The notes beneath the pieces were generated by a model that was not told where the DNA came from, did no database searches, and saw nothing but the letters and a program-made list of their open reading frames with translations. Below are positions 25,594 through 35,110 of a stretch of DNA of 64,000 bases, in pieces. The DNA comes from Vacuolonema iberomarrocanum LEGE 07170 (GTDB lineage Bacteria > Cyanobacteriota > Cyanobacteriia > Elainellales > Elainellaceae): the NCBI GenBank assembly GCA_015207365.1, contig JADEXA010000038.1:1-64000 (forward strand), in the 5' to 3' direction. Within the stretch, counting starts at the first letter, position 1. Every line of letters starts with the position of its first letter. The position numbers were made by a program, and so were the translations under genes.

Positions 25594-26781
25594 ATGAGAA
25601 TTCTGGCGTTGGCATGGGAGTTTCCTCCTCGAATTGTTGGAGGAATTGCCCGCCATGTGGGAGAACTATATCCAGAAATTGTGCAACTGGGGCATCATGT
25701 TGACCTGTTGACCGTTGAGTTTGGGCAGACCCCATACTATGAGGTGGTAGACGGCATCCATGTGCATCGGGTAAGGGTTATGCCAGGGCATGACTTTTTC
25801 CACTGGGTTGGCAACATGAACAATAGCCTGGGGCAATATGGTGGCAAACTGCTGTCCCAAGAGGGGCCGTTCGACCTGATCCATGCGCATGACTGGCTGG
25901 TAGGGGATGCGGCGATCGCCCTCAAGCATATCTTTCGAGTCCCGCTGATTGCCACGATCCATGCCACCGAAGCCGGACGCCACAACGGGCTGCACAACTC
26001 CACCCAGCACTATATCCACGGCAAGGAGTTGCGGTTTGCCCACGAAGCCTGGCGGATCATCGTCTGTTCCCGCTACATGCAGCAAGAGGTGGAGCGATCG
26101 CTCCGCAGCCCCAACGACAAAGTCGATGTGGTCTACAACGGCATCCGTCCCGAGAAAAAGCCTAATCGCTCCACATTTGACTACCTCGACTTCCGCCGTC
26201 GCTTTGCCAAGGATGACGAGCAAATTGTCTATTATGTCGGACGCATTACTTACGAAAAGGGCGTCCAGGTTTTACTCCGAGCCGCCCCATACATTATTAA
26301 GGCTATGGATCGGTTGGTGAAATTTGTCGTAATTGGCACCGGGCAAATTGAACCCTTGAAGAAACTCGCCACTGATTTGGGCATCCAAGATTACTGTTGC
26401 TTCACCGGATTCATGCCCGATGAAGACCTGAATCTGTTTCAGAGCATTGCCGACTGTGCGGTCTTTCCCAGTCTCTATGAGCCGTTCGGCATTGTCGTGT
26501 TGGAAAGCTTTGCAGCCCAGGTTCCCGTCGTTGTGTCCGATGTCGGCGGCTTGCCAGAAGTGGTGCAGCATCGCACCACCGGCATTGTCACCCAAGCTAA
26601 TAGCTCAACCTCCCTGGCAACGGGCATTCTGCAAATCTTGCAAGACCCAGAATTTGCCAAAGGGCTGGTCGATCGCGCCTATCAAGATTTGCAAGATCGC
26701 TTTAGCTGGGGGCAACTGGCCAGCGAAACATCCAACATCTATGAGCGCATTGCCAAAGAGCGTCAAATGGTGGCCTGGTAA
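25594..26781 (+). CDS. Glycosyltransferase family 4 (GT-B fold)
   Basis: 395 residues, two Rossmann domains. The N-terminal acceptor domain begins MRILALAWEFPPRIVGGIAR (glycine-rich loop GGIARHV) and includes LIHAHDWLVGDAAIALK. The C-terminal donor domain has VVYNGI, YYVGRITYEKGVQVLLRAA and the retaining E-x7-E motif in PSLYEPFGIVVLESFAAQ. This layout is typical of starch/glycogen-synthase-like GT4 enzymes using nucleotide sugars. The donor and acceptor cannot be read from sequence; homologues are often called glycogen synthase or sucrose-synthase-like without proof. Start ATG at 25594 after a GAGG. It is followed by an unrelated helicase gene 129 bp on. Confidence 0.9.
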   Translation: MRILALAWEFPPRIVGGIARHVGELYPEIVQLGHHVDLLTVEFGQTPYYEVVDGIHVHRVRVMPGHDFFHWVGNMNNSLGQYGGKLLSQEGPFDLIHAHDWLVGDAAIALKHIFRVPLIATIHATEAGRHNGLHNSTQHYIHGKELRFAHEAWRIIVCSRYMQQEVERSLRSPNDKVDVVYNGIRPEKKPNRSTFDYLDFRRRFAKDDEQIVYYVGRITYEKGVQVLLRAAPYIIKAMDRLVKFVVIGTGQIEPLKKLATDLGIQDYCCFTGFMPDEDLNLFQSIADCAVFPSLYEPFGIVVLESFAAQVPVVVSDVGGLPEVVQHRTTGIVTQANSSTSLATGILQILQDPEFAKGLVDRAYQDLQDRFSWGQLASETSNIYERIAKERQMVAW

Positions 26782-26910
26782 GGGAATTTTTCCTTTACCC
26801 TACCGATGAATCGAACAGATGAACTTTGGTAGAGTGGCGTAGGAAGTGGCGATGTGCGATCGCCTCATCTATGTCTTTCGTGTCGGTGACCAGTTTTTGG
26901 GGTTTCCCCG

Positions 26911-28494
26911 ATGAGTTCTGCTCCGTCTCCACCCAAGCTGCGCCCCTATCAGGTGCAATTGATCAAAGACCTGTATCAAACCCTGGGAATGGGCTATCGT
27001 CGAGTCGCGATCGTAGCAGGCACAGGAGCAGGTAAGACGGTGATTGCCGGACAAATTTGCGCCCATGCCGAAGCACGGGGCTGCCGCCTCCTGTTCCTAG
27101 TCCATCTGGATGTGTTGGTCGGGCAGACCTACGAGAAGATGCAGGCATTTGGTTTGCACTGTGGCTTCATCAAAGCAGGCTGGAAGGAAGATCCCAGCGC
27201 ACCGATTCAAATCGCCAGCGTGCAGACGATGGCAAAGCGAAACTGGTGGCGCAAGTGGAAGGCGGATGTGGTGTTGTATGACGAAGCCCACACCACGATT
27301 TTTAGCCGGGTCGGGCAGCAATTGATCTATCGCACCCATTCCGACTCGACCCACCTGGCACTGACAGCTACGCCCTATCGCCTGGGGCGGGAGCAATTGG
27401 GCGATCACATGGAAACCCTGGTATCGTCTCCAGTGCCCTCCGAGTTGCAGCGGATGGGTTTCCTGGCACCGATGAAATACTACGGGATGCCCCTCGAAAA
27501 CCAGGTTGATCTGGAAGGGGTACGGACGGTGGGCGGAGACTTCGACGAGCGGGACTTGAAGGTCGCGTGCGATCGCCCTGAACTCGTCCAGCGCATCGTA
27601 GAAGAATGGCACCGTCTCACTCCCGACAAGCGGAGTATTGCATTTTGCGTGGATGTAGAGCATGCTCACCATGTTGCCGAGGCGTTCAACCAGGCTGGCA
27701 TTCCCGCCGCCACGGTGGAGGGCAACACTCCCATCAAAGAGCGCCATCGTCTCTACCGGGCGCTGCGAGATGAAGACATCCTCGTCCTGACCTCCTGTAA
27801 CGTCATCAGCATTGGCTTCGATGAACCCAGTGTAGAGGTGGGTCTGTTGCTACGCCCTACCCAGTCCCGCGCCCTCCACTTCCAGCAAATCGGGCGCGTC
27901 ATGCGCATTTCGCCCAAGACCGACAAACTCCACGGCACCATTCTGGATCAGGCTGGCAACCTCAAGCGCCTGGGCTTCCCAGAAGACATTCAGAGCTATA
28001 GCCTACCCACCACGTCGGAACCAGAAGGCTCCGGCAGCATTCCCTCCAAGCAATGCCCCTGCTGTGGCCGCGTCGTTTGGATCTTTGTGATGACCTGCCC
28101 CGAATGCGAGCACCAATGGACGAACGAAACCCAGGTTTTCCTAGAAGACCTGGCAGAAGTGCTCAGCGAGGAGCAATTTCTCATGGTGCAGGACTACGAA
28201 ATGCAACGAACCTTCCATGACCTGCGCAAACTTCACTATCAAAAAGGGGCGTCCCCGGCCTGGACCACCCGTAAGTTTTTTGAACAGTTTAATTGCCTTC
28301 CCAAAGATGCCTGGTGTCAGGGATCAATTTTTGGTAAGCATCCAACAATTGAAGATAAATATAACTACAAAAATTATCTGACCCACCTCGCGCAACGGCA
28401 GGGAAAATCTATCTCCTGGGTGATCAGTGAATTTCAAAAAGAATTTGGCCTGGCAGAGTGGCAAGCCATTTTCTTCGATCAAAAAAGTAGCTAA
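26911..28494 (+). CDS. DEAD/DEAH-box superfamily 2 helicase with zinc-ribbon-like motif
   Basis: 527 residues. Helicase motif I VAGTGAGKTVIAGQI (Lys42), motif II YDEAHTT, motif III ALTATPYRLG and motif VI QQIGRVMR place it with the XPB/RAD25-like and type III restriction-related SF2 ATPases. Residues near 384-405 hold two Cys pairs (CPCC and CPEC) that probably bind zinc. The C-terminal 100 residues (FLEDLAEVLSEEQFLMVQDY) are helical and unassigned. No restriction or methylase partner lies next to it. The next gene, a SbcD-type nuclease 231 bp downstream on the same strand, suggests a DNA-repair setting; that is inference. Confidence 0.87.
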   Translation: MSSAPSPPKLRPYQVQLIKDLYQTLGMGYRRVAIVAGTGAGKTVIAGQICAHAEARGCRLLFLVHLDVLVGQTYEKMQAFGLHCGFIKAGWKEDPSAPIQIASVQTMAKRNWWRKWKADVVLYDEAHTTIFSRVGQQLIYRTHSDSTHLALTATPYRLGREQLGDHMETLVSSPVPSELQRMGFLAPMKYYGMPLENQVDLEGVRTVGGDFDERDLKVACDRPELVQRIVEEWHRLTPDKRSIAFCVDVEHAHHVAEAFNQAGIPAATVEGNTPIKERHRLYRALRDEDILVLTSCNVISIGFDEPSVEVGLLLRPTQSRALHFQQIGRVMRISPKTDKLHGTILDQAGNLKRLGFPEDIQSYSLPTTSEPEGSGSIPSKQCPCCGRVVWIFVMTCPECEHQWTNETQVFLEDLAEVLSEEQFLMVQDYEMQRTFHDLRKLHYQKGASPAWTTRKFFEQFNCLPKDAWCQGSIFGKHPTIEDKYNYKNYLTHLAQRQGKSISWVISEFQKEFGLAEWQAIFFDQKSS

Positions 28495-28725
28495 GTCAAG
28501 AAAATTAATCTGATTAGATCGACGATATCTTATAAACGTCGTAGATCTTTCTCCATCAAGATTTCAGCCATTTTTGAGGGGAGATTTTCTTCTTGAATCT
28601 CTCCAAATCCCCTTTCAAAATGCTTCGAAATAAAGCTAAGCTAGTCAAAGCTAGTGCATTTGTTTCTTAGTTCAAATGTTTTATCAGCGCACATCTTGTG
28701 CCAATCGTTTTCGTGGATGGGGGCA

Positions 28726-30024
28726 ATGATAAAACTCCTGCATCTTTCGGATATTCATTTGGGCAGTGGCTTTACCCATGGCTACCTGAACCCTGAAACC
28801 GGGCTGAATACCCGCTTTGAGGATTTTGTGAAAGCGCTCAGTCTATGTGTGGATCGGGCGATCGCCGACAGGGTTGACCTTGTCCTCTTTGGTGGCGACG
28901 CCTTCCCCGATGCCACCCCACCGCCACGGGTGCAGGAAGCCTTCGCCAGCCAGTTTCGCCGGCTGGCCGATGCTCACATTCCCATGGTGCTGCTCGTCGG
29001 CAACCATGACCAACATGCCCAGGGACAGGGCGGTGACAGCCTATGCATCTACCGGACGCTGGGAGTTCCCGGGGTCGTGGTGGGCGATCGCCTCGCGACT
29101 CACCGCATTGCCACCGCCAGCGGCGAGGTACAGGTCATCACCCTACCCTGGATCACCCGCTCGACGCTGCTCACCCGTGCCGAAACTGAAGACCTATCGG
29201 TGAGCGCCATCAATGACCTGCTGATCGATCGCCTACGGGTTGCCCTGGAAGGCGAAATCCGCGCACTAGAATCCGATCTGCCCACCGTGCTGCTAGGGCA
29301 CTTGATGGCAGATACCGCTCAATTTGGCGCAGAACGCTTTCTGGCAGCCGGAAAAGGCTTTACCGTGCCTCTGGCATTGCTAGCCCGTTCTTGCTTCGAC
29401 TATGTGGCTCTGGGGCATGTGCATCGCCATCAGGTGCTGTGCGATGCGCCTCTGGTTGTCTATCCCGGCAGCATCGAGCGCGTGGACTTCAGTGAAGAGA
29501 AGGAAGAAAAAGGCTTCGTACGGGTCGATCTGGAACGAGGGCAAGCCGAGATGCGGTTTTGCGCTCTACCCGTGCGCCCGTTCCATACCATTCGCCTGGA
29601 TGTGTCGGAAGCAGAGGAACCCCGACAGGAGCTATTGGCGGCGATCGCCCATACCCCCATCGACGACGCTGTCGTCCGCCTGATCTTCCAGCTCCAATCG
29701 CACCAGATGGAGCACATCGACCTGACCCAACTGCAAGCAGCGCTACAAGCGGCTCACACGTACAGCATTTATCCCGAACTGACCAGCCAACTAGCTCGCC
29801 CTCGCCTACCAGAGTTGGGCAGCAGCAACGGCCTGGATCCCCTAGAAGCACTCGACGCCTATCTGAAAAACACCCCCCACCTGGCCGATCTATCAGCCGA
29901 CATGCGAGCCGCTGCCGCCGCACTGCTTACACCAGATATGGCGGTCGATTGGGAAACGGAATCGGAAATTCGCCAGGATTTGGCGGAAGAGGCGATCGCC
30001 ACCGCCCAACTCCGCCTGTTGTAA
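28726..30024 (+). CDS. sbcD: Exonuclease subunit SbcD (Mre11-type)
   Basis: 432-residue metallophosphoesterase. All five phosphoesterase motifs are visible: LHLSDIHLG, GGDAF, VGNHDQH, LGHLMAD and ALGHVHRHQ. It would supply the nuclease of the SbcCD complex that cuts hairpins and protein-blocked DNA ends. Start: ATG at 28726 or 28717 (MGAMIKLL); I use the inner one, which places LHLSDIH where the family has it. sbcC is not adjacent, which is common in cyanobacteria. Given the density of hairpin repeats here, a hairpin-cutting nuclease is a relevant companion, but no link is shown. Confidence 0.9.
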   Translation: MIKLLHLSDIHLGSGFTHGYLNPETGLNTRFEDFVKALSLCVDRAIADRVDLVLFGGDAFPDATPPPRVQEAFASQFRRLADAHIPMVLLVGNHDQHAQGQGGDSLCIYRTLGVPGVVVGDRLATHRIATASGEVQVITLPWITRSTLLTRAETEDLSVSAINDLLIDRLRVALEGEIRALESDLPTVLLGHLMADTAQFGAERFLAAGKGFTVPLALLARSCFDYVALGHVHRHQVLCDAPLVVYPGSIERVDFSEEKEEKGFVRVDLERGQAEMRFCALPVRPFHTIRLDVSEAEEPRQELLAAIAHTPIDDAVVRLIFQLQSHQMEHIDLTQLQAALQAAHTYSIYPELTSQLARPRLPELGSSNGLDPLEALDAYLKNTPHLADLSADMRAAAAALLTPDMAVDWETESEIRQDLAEEAIATAQLRLL

Positions 30025-30569
30025 AAAGCACCTGTATTCCCCTGGCACAGCCTCACCTGAGCAATTGTAGGCTCAACCAGCACTTGAGGTTCGACCAAGG
30101 TGAAGGGCGATCGTAATTCCACCCATAAAATCGGCGCAAGGATATTAAAACAATCCTAAATTTAGATGAAGTTTTCATGAAGAAAATCTAATACCTTGAA
30201 AAGCCAAAACCCTTTACCAAAAGGGATTATGCCTATCTTAGCGATACAATACGTCATGAAGTTCTTATGAAGTTACGGAATGAAACGGCGAACTCCTGAT
30301 CCCCGTTACAAAAAAATCGTGCTAGTGTTATCCAGTTCCACAACTCAACTGCGAAATCGTTATGAGTACGAGTTTGGCAAATAGAAGGGGTGCTCGATTC
30401 ATTCTGAATCGACGCAGTGCCCCATTTATCCAAGGTGAACATTGCCAGCGGATCTCTTGCAGAAACGCTGTCAGACTGCTATTCGGTAGCCACTTTTGCA
30501 CTCAATCTGACTGCATAAAGCTACCTGTGTTCCAAACTCGACTCTCTGCTGTTTTTCAGTATGGAGTTT
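30025..30569. other. Gene-free leader region of the RlpA-like gene
   Basis: About 545 bp. Frames here are short and without family resemblance. It is AT-rich from 30120 to 30300 and is the likely promoter and leader of the plus-strand gene at 30570. No repeat seen. Confidence 0.45.
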
Positions 30570-31313
30570 ATGAATCATCAACTTTGGAGTGGCTTCGCAG
30601 CCACTGCGCTTTTGGCAGGAACCCTGGGTACTACTTCGGTTGAAGCCGCTCAGCATTCTGTCAATACGGAGGAGTGGACGGAAACTTTATCTGTCGTTAA
30701 ATCATCATCCGATGAGGTGTCCCATAGCACGGTTCAATCTACGGCTTATACGCCCCAACTTCCAACGGAAGCCTCTAATGCAGGGGTCTTTGAGCCAATC
30801 AAACCACGATTTGACGGGGTGCAACTTGCAACCCGTCCGATGGATACCCCTAATGCCGTATCCATTCAAGTACAGCCCCATACTGTTCAAGAACTCCAGG
30901 CAAGCATTTCTGGCTTTGATATAAGCACCCCCCTGGATTCGCCGGAAGCAATGGCTGTACTTTTGCCGCCTCTCGAGCTGCCTCAGCCGATTCCCGAGCC
31001 TGAACCTGAACGGCAAAGCACCAGCGAACAGAGCGGCATGGCGTCCTGGTATGGACCCGGTTTCCACGGCAACCGCAGTGCCAGTGGTGAAATATTCAAC
31101 CAAAACGCCCTCACGGCGGCGCACCGAACATTGCCCTTTGGCACTCAGGTGCGCGTTACCAATCTCAATACGGGGCAATCTGTCATTGTTCGCATCAACG
31201 ACCGGGGACCTTTCTCTGGCGGACGCATCATTGACCTGTCACGTGGTGCAGCGAGCGAGATTGGAATGGTCAGTTCGGGTGTGGCACAGGTACGTGTCGA
31301 GGTTTTGGAATAA
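30570..31313 (+). CDS. rlpA: Septal-ring lytic transglycosylase, RlpA family
   Basis: About 247 residues. Signal peptide (ATALLAGTLGTTSVEAA, cleavage near residue 28), a 110-residue Thr/Pro-rich linker, then the double-psi beta-barrel domain at about 155-247: GMASWYGPGFHGNRSASGE, AAHRTLPFGTQVRVTNL, VIVRINDRGPF and IIDLSRGAASEIG. RlpA proteins cut denuded peptidoglycan strands at septa; no SPOR domain is present here. I start at the inner ATG (30570), three codons after 30561. Acts outside the inner membrane. Monocistronic. Confidence 0.88.
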   Translation: MNHQLWSGFAATALLAGTLGTTSVEAAQHSVNTEEWTETLSVVKSSSDEVSHSTVQSTAYTPQLPTEASNAGVFEPIKPRFDGVQLATRPMDTPNAVSIQVQPHTVQELQASISGFDISTPLDSPEAMAVLLPPLELPQPIPEPEPERQSTSEQSGMASWYGPGFHGNRSASGEIFNQNALTAAHRTLPFGTQVRVTNLNTGQSVIVRINDRGPFSGGRIIDLSRGAASEIGMVSSGVAQVRVEVLE

Positions 31314-31370
31314 ACCCACCCCAATTCAGATTTGTGCCCGTGACACGGGCCTATCGCTATGCTTCGGCTC

Positions 31371-31411
31371 GGGTATCGGACAGCTATTGAGAGTTGTGGA
31401 ACACCGATACC
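31371..31411. repeat. GGGTATCGGACA hairpin repeat, copy 1
   Basis: GGGTATCGGACA...AACACCGATACC with internal GAGAGTTGTGGAACACCG. A second copy at 31510-31551 has the same ends and inner AGAGTTGTGGAACACCGATA. Copy spacing is about 140 bp. Only these two copies were seen. Confidence 0.7.
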
Positions 31412-31509
31412 GGCCGAGCTTCCCTCTTCGGCTCTTGGAACTGTTTGACGTTTGTCCGTCGAGCGAAGTTCCAGGAGCACTCAAACCTTGACGCTAAATG
31501 AGCCTGGAC

Positions 31510-31551
31510 GGGTATCGGACAACGATTGCAGAGTTGTGGAACACCGATACC
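31510..31551. repeat. GGGTATCGGACA hairpin repeat, copy 2
   Basis: Direct repeat of 31371-31411 in the same orientation, differing at a few loop bases. The 98 bp between them is not repeated. With the two palindromes that follow, it makes 31.3-31.75 kb a cluster of four hairpins downstream of the RlpA-like gene. Confidence 0.7.
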
Positions 31552-31579
31552 CTCCGGGCTTTTTATCTGCCGTTAAGCA

Positions 31580-31651
31580 CTTAGATAAAACCAGATTATT
31601 TTTGAAAACCCGGCGCTGCGGGGTTTTCAAAAATAATCTGGTTTTATCGCA
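31580..31651. repeat. Palindrome, family J-like
   Basis: GATAAAACCAGATTATTTTT + GAAAACCC is answered by GGGTTTTC + AAAAATAATCTGGTTTTATC, a nearly perfect stem of about 28 bp with a short GC-rich loop. The GAAAACCC/GGGTTTTC core and CTGGTTTT tail resemble family J. Confidence 0.75.
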
Positions 31652-31687
31652 ATGCGTAAGGCTATATTGGCAGACCTGAATTTTTGC

Positions 31688-31745
31688 AGAACTGACGTAT
31701 TTTGTTGATTTTGTAGCTGCGACGCAGCCAGAAATCAACGAATCA
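31688..31745. repeat. Palindromic element, family C (decayed copy)
   Basis: ACTGACGTATTTTGTTGATT, TTGTAGCTGCGACGCAGCCA, then GAAATCAACGAATCAG. It matches the stem of family C at 9789, with one arm partly deleted. Confidence 0.6.
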
Positions 31746-31771
31746 GAAATTCTTTCGGGTACACTCTCTCG

Positions 31772-32764
31772 TCACTGACTGCTCTTGATCCCTCGAATGC
31801 GGAGCTGCTGGATAAAGTATTCCTCAAGGGTCGGTCGGGCGAGAGACATAGAGACAAGTTGCGCATCCATTAAATGAAGGCTGGCAAAGAAGTCCTGGGG
31901 GTGCCCTTTGAGGTGCCCTTCCCAGGCTCCGTCCTTAAATTGCAGGTCGGGCATCCACTGGCGGAGCACTTCGGGGTTTGCATCCCGCACCTTCGCCCGA
32001 TATAGATTGGTCATGCCAAGCAGGTCATCCAAATTACCCACACAGATGAGTTCGCCATTGGCCAGAATTCCAACGCGATCGCAAATCAGCTCCACATCCG
32101 ACAACACATGACTATTAAAAAAGATCGTCTTGCCCTGCTGCTGTAAAGACTGGATGATTTCGCGAATCTGAAACCGTCCCAGCGGGTCTAGCCCCGACAT
32201 TGGCTCATCCAAAAACACCAGATCCGGATCATTAATCAACGCTTGGGCGACGCCGATCCGTTGCATCATCCCTTTGGAATAGCGGCGCAGTTGCTTTTTC
32301 TGAGCAGCCGATCGCGCCAAACCCACTAGGTCCAGCAAATCAGGGATCCGCTTCTTTTGCTCAGCCGGTGGGATCTGGAATAAACCTGCGGTGTACTCTA
32401 GCAACTCCCAGCCTGTGAGGTAGTCGTAAAAGTAGGGGTTTTCGGGAAGATAGCCGACGCGATGCTTGATGGAGCGATCGCCCAGGGGTTTTCCCAATAT
32501 CATTGCGGTTCCCTCATTAGGCCGCACAATACCCAGCAAAACCTTGAGCAAGGTCGTTTTTCCCGCACCATTCTGCCCCAAAAGACCAAAGGTTTCCCCC
32601 TCATATATATCTAGGGTGCATTGATTCAGGGTGGGAATCTTTTGGTTAAGCCAGAAACCCGTGCGATACACCTTGCTGAGGTTCCGCACCTGAATCACCT
32701 TCGGCGATGCTTCCGGCTGGGTCGATGGCATAGGGTCGGGAGATGTGGGAGCGCTGCTATCCAT
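31772..32764 (-). CDS. ABC transporter ATP-binding protein
   Basis: 330-residue nucleotide-binding subunit of the ABC-2 exporter type. Walker A GQNGAGKTTLLKVL, Q loop YLPENPYFYDYL, signature LRRYSKGMMQRIG and Walker B VFLDEPMSGLD are all present. A C-terminal extension of about 80 residues (LYRAKVRDANPEVLRQWMPD) is typical for drug, lipid or Cu-processing exporters of the DrrA/CcmA/NatA type. An N-terminal Pro/Ser-rich tail precedes the fold. No permease gene is adjacent on either side, so its partner must be encoded elsewhere. Substrate unknown. Confidence 0.88.
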   Translation of the reverse strand: MDSSAPTSPDPMPSTQPEASPKVIQVRNLSKVYRTGFWLNQKIPTLNQCTLDIYEGETFGLLGQNGAGKTTLLKVLLGIVRPNEGTAMILGKPLGDRSIKHRVGYLPENPYFYDYLTGWELLEYTAGLFQIPPAEQKKRIPDLLDLVGLARSAAQKKQLRRYSKGMMQRIGVAQALINDPDLVFLDEPMSGLDPLGRFQIREIIQSLQQQGKTIFFNSHVLSDVELICDRVGILANGELICVGNLDDLLGMTNLYRAKVRDANPEVLRQWMPDLQFKDGAWEGHLKGHPQDFFASLHLMDAQLVSMSLARPTLEEYFIQQLRIRGIKSSQ

Positions 32765-33149
32765 AATTAATGTTTTAGAAGGAAAATCTGGGACGCATTC
32801 AAGCTAAGTCTATGCTGAAAGCTTTGGGTTTATCCTCACCTTAAATCCCTTTTCCAGAAGGAGAGGGGTCTGAGTGGAGTCTGGCTTTGTCCCCAAGCGC
32901 AACGGGAATGGGGTGCGGGAAAATGACGATGTGGGATCCGGAACACCCCCTAGACAAGACACCGTGAACAGATAAAGAAAGAAGTAAAGTTATAGGAGGT
33001 GCTGTCTCTACTTGTTCCCGATTTTGCCAAGTTTGTAGCAATCTAGAGCAAGATTTTACGCAAGGGAGATAGGGTGCCAATGGAATCTGAATTCGCCGCG
33101 TAGGCATCGGGCACAGATAGAAAATAACTTTCTCGTAGGGAATAAAGGG

Positions 33150-33314
33150 ATGACTCGATCCAAAATTGTCGCCATCATCACAGGAGCCATTGCACTGTTG
33201 CTTAGCGTCGGCTATCTGTTGCTGGTTCAACTACTCGACTTCCGTGGCGAAATGGTGCCGGCACCGGTCGACTTGCTGATCCCACCCTTGCTCTTGCCAT
33301 TTTTCTCGCTCTAG
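33150..33314 (+). CDS. Small conserved membrane protein, 54 aa
   Basis: Translation begins MTRSKIVAIITGAIALLLSV and continues GYLLLVQLLDFRGEMVPAPV. It has one clear transmembrane helix (residues 6-28), followed by the block LLVQLLDFRGEMVPAP, which I recall from many unnamed cyanobacterial proteins of 45-60 residues. A GGGAATAAAGGG stretch lies just before the ATG. The hydrophobic C-terminal extension (LLIPPLLLPFFSL) looks longer than is usual. No gene is seen at 32765-33149 or 33315-33624. Function unknown. Confidence 0.7.
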   Translation: MTRSKIVAIITGAIALLLSVGYLLLVQLLDFRGEMVPAPVDLLIPPLLLPFFSL

Positions 33315-33624
33315 CCGTAGATGATTTACGACTGGAGAAACGTTTAGCCTAACGCTAGGGCTTTGATTCAGCTTGTGGCTTCAGTCTAACGGCTAATTTG
33401 GGCGATCGCTCTCACCATCAGATCAGCCGTCACAACATGTTAGAAGCACCACCGAAAAGGATTTGACCGCCTTGAGCAATCGCCAACATCTCCGGCGAAA
33501 GATGAATGCACTGCCTGATTTTTTGAGCTGCGCAACGGCGTCCTCCCTACCTCATTCTGATTTTCCTCAAGATTCCCCATGGCGATCTGCTATGGTCTGA
33601 TGTGTTTCTGTTCCAGTTTGCCCC

Positions 33625-34572
33625 GTGCCAACACCTGATTTTTCCTTGCCACTGACCCTGACAATTTTGGGTGCCGGAGCCTGGGGCACGGTGCTATCTT
33701 TCCTGCTGGAGCACAATGGGCATAAGATTCGGCTTTGGTCCCGTCGCCACGATCAGTCCCTGGCAGCGACCTTAGAAGGTTGTCCCATCATTGTTTCTGC
33801 CGTTTCGATCAAAGGGGTTCCCGCGCTGGCGCGGCAAGTAAGACAAATCGGGCTGGCTCCCGGTACTATCCTGGTCAGTGCGACGAAGGGATTGGATGGG
33901 GAAACGACCTGCCTCGCCTCCCAAATCTGGCAGGAAAATTTGCCGGAGCATCCCGTTGTTGTGCTATCGGGTCCCAATCTGGCCAAGGAAATCAAAGCCG
34001 GCCTGCCAGCGGCGACGGTCGTTGCCAGCCATCAGCCAGACGCCGCACAAACGGTGCAGCAGGTTCTGGCCTCGGAACGGTTCCGGGTCTATACCCACCA
34101 TGATCCGTTGGGGACGGAGTTGGGGGGCACCCTGAAGAATGTCGTGGCGATCGCCGCTGGAGTCAGTGACGGGCTGGAACTGGGAACCAATGCTAAATCC
34201 GCCCTCATTACCCGCGCCCTCAGCGAATTCACCCGTGTGGGCACAGTCCTGGGGGGCAAAACCGAAACCTTCTTTGGACTGTCTGGCTTAGGCGATTTGC
34301 TGGCAACCTGCAACAGTCCCCTCAGTCGCAACTATCAAGTTGGCTTCCGCTTAGCCCAGGGGCAATCGTTAGAAACGGCCCTAGCCGAAATTGGCGAGAC
34401 GGCGGAAGGGGTCAACACAGCAAATGTCCTATTTGACATTGCCCAGCAAAAAAATATTTCTATGCCTATTGCCCATCAGGTCTATCTTCTGATTCACAAA
34501 AAAGTGACCCCAAGCCAGGCCGTAGAAGCCCTGATGGAACGTGAGCTAAAACCTGAAACTCCCGGAGCGTGA
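33625..34572 (+). CDS. gpsA: NAD(P)H-dependent glycerol-3-phosphate dehydrogenase
   Basis: 315-residue enzyme that reduces dihydroxyacetone phosphate to sn-glycerol 3-phosphate, the start of membrane lipid synthesis. The nucleotide loop LTILGAGAWGTVLS is at residues 10-23, the catalytic lysine lies in ELGGTLKNVVAIAAG, and FFGLSGLGDLLATC and EGVNTANVL follow. The loop between the first beta-alpha unit and the AVS segment is shorter than in E. coli GpsA, as in other cyanobacterial forms. GTG start at 33625. A 76-aa conserved gene begins 10 bp downstream and is likely co-transcribed. Confidence 0.95.
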   Translation: MPTPDFSLPLTLTILGAGAWGTVLSFLLEHNGHKIRLWSRRHDQSLAATLEGCPIIVSAVSIKGVPALARQVRQIGLAPGTILVSATKGLDGETTCLASQIWQENLPEHPVVVLSGPNLAKEIKAGLPAATVVASHQPDAAQTVQQVLASERFRVYTHHDPLGTELGGTLKNVVAIAAGVSDGLELGTNAKSALITRALSEFTRVGTVLGGKTETFFGLSGLGDLLATCNSPLSRNYQVGFRLAQGQSLETALAEIGETAEGVNTANVLFDIAQQKNISMPIAHQVYLLIHKKVTPSQAVEALMERELKPETPGA

Positions 34573-34582
34573 GGAAGCATCG

Positions 34583-34813
34583 ATGAGCCTGTCCAAAACT
34601 GAAGCCAAGCAACTGCTAGAACGTCTGGTGTTTGAGAGCGATCGCCCCAACGACTGGACACAAGATGTCTGGGGGCTGAGCCCCACCCTGGGCGAAACCG
34701 CCGCCCGATTGGTCGATGCATTCAATGCGCTAGTGGAATGTTGCCCCGAGGAAACCCTTGAGAACCTGGTGCAAGGGCTTTATCGACAGTATCTCGAAGA
34801 AATTGAGGAGTGA
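34583..34813 (+). CDS. Conserved cyanobacterial protein, 76 aa
   Basis: Acidic, helical small protein: MSLSKTEAKQLLERLVFESD, then a segment with DWTQDVWGLSPTLGETAARL and VDAFNALVECCPEETLENLV. No membrane segment and no known motif. It follows gpsA by 10 bp, so it probably shares its transcript; a functional link to lipid synthesis is not shown. Similar small proteins appear in other cyanobacteria without a name. ATG start at 34583 with an AGGAAG upstream. Confidence 0.72.
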   Translation: MSLSKTEAKQLLERLVFESDRPNDWTQDVWGLSPTLGETAARLVDAFNALVECCPEETLENLVQGLYRQYLEEIEE

Positions 34814-34970
34814 TAGGGCCACAGCAGATCGATGGATTGACGTGAGCGATCGCGCCATCCCATATCCCTAAATCGCTAGAATAATCACCATAGAGGAATG
34901 GCGACATTCTCCGAAAGATGCTTGCGTACAGCCGGATTCCCGCAAACTTCCTCTTCAAATCATGCAGCTT

Positions 34971-35060
34971 AGTAGGGTGGGCAATGCCCACCGCAGAAAC
35001 CTTACCCGCTACTCATCAGAAAACCGGATAGGTACTAGGTGGGCATTGCCCACTCTACTG
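34971..35060. repeat. Inverted GTAGGGTGGGCAATGCCCACC repeat pair
   Basis: AGTAGGGTGGGCAATGCCCA at 34971 and TGGGCATTGCCCACTCTACT near 35041 are inverted copies about 50 bp apart; each is also palindromic at its core. This motif is a widely seen cyanobacterial intergenic repeat. It lies in the ribBA leader. I looked for an FMN riboswitch here and saw none. Confidence 0.7.
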
Positions 35061-35110
35061 AAAAGCTATTGTGTAACCTCTGTTTGTTTCTTCTAGTTGG
35101 CTGAACAATT

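Noticed and set aside
34817..35110. FMN riboswitch upstream of ribBA
   Set aside because: No RFN-type conserved blocks are visible; the leader is occupied by the GTGGGCAATGCCCAC inverted repeat.
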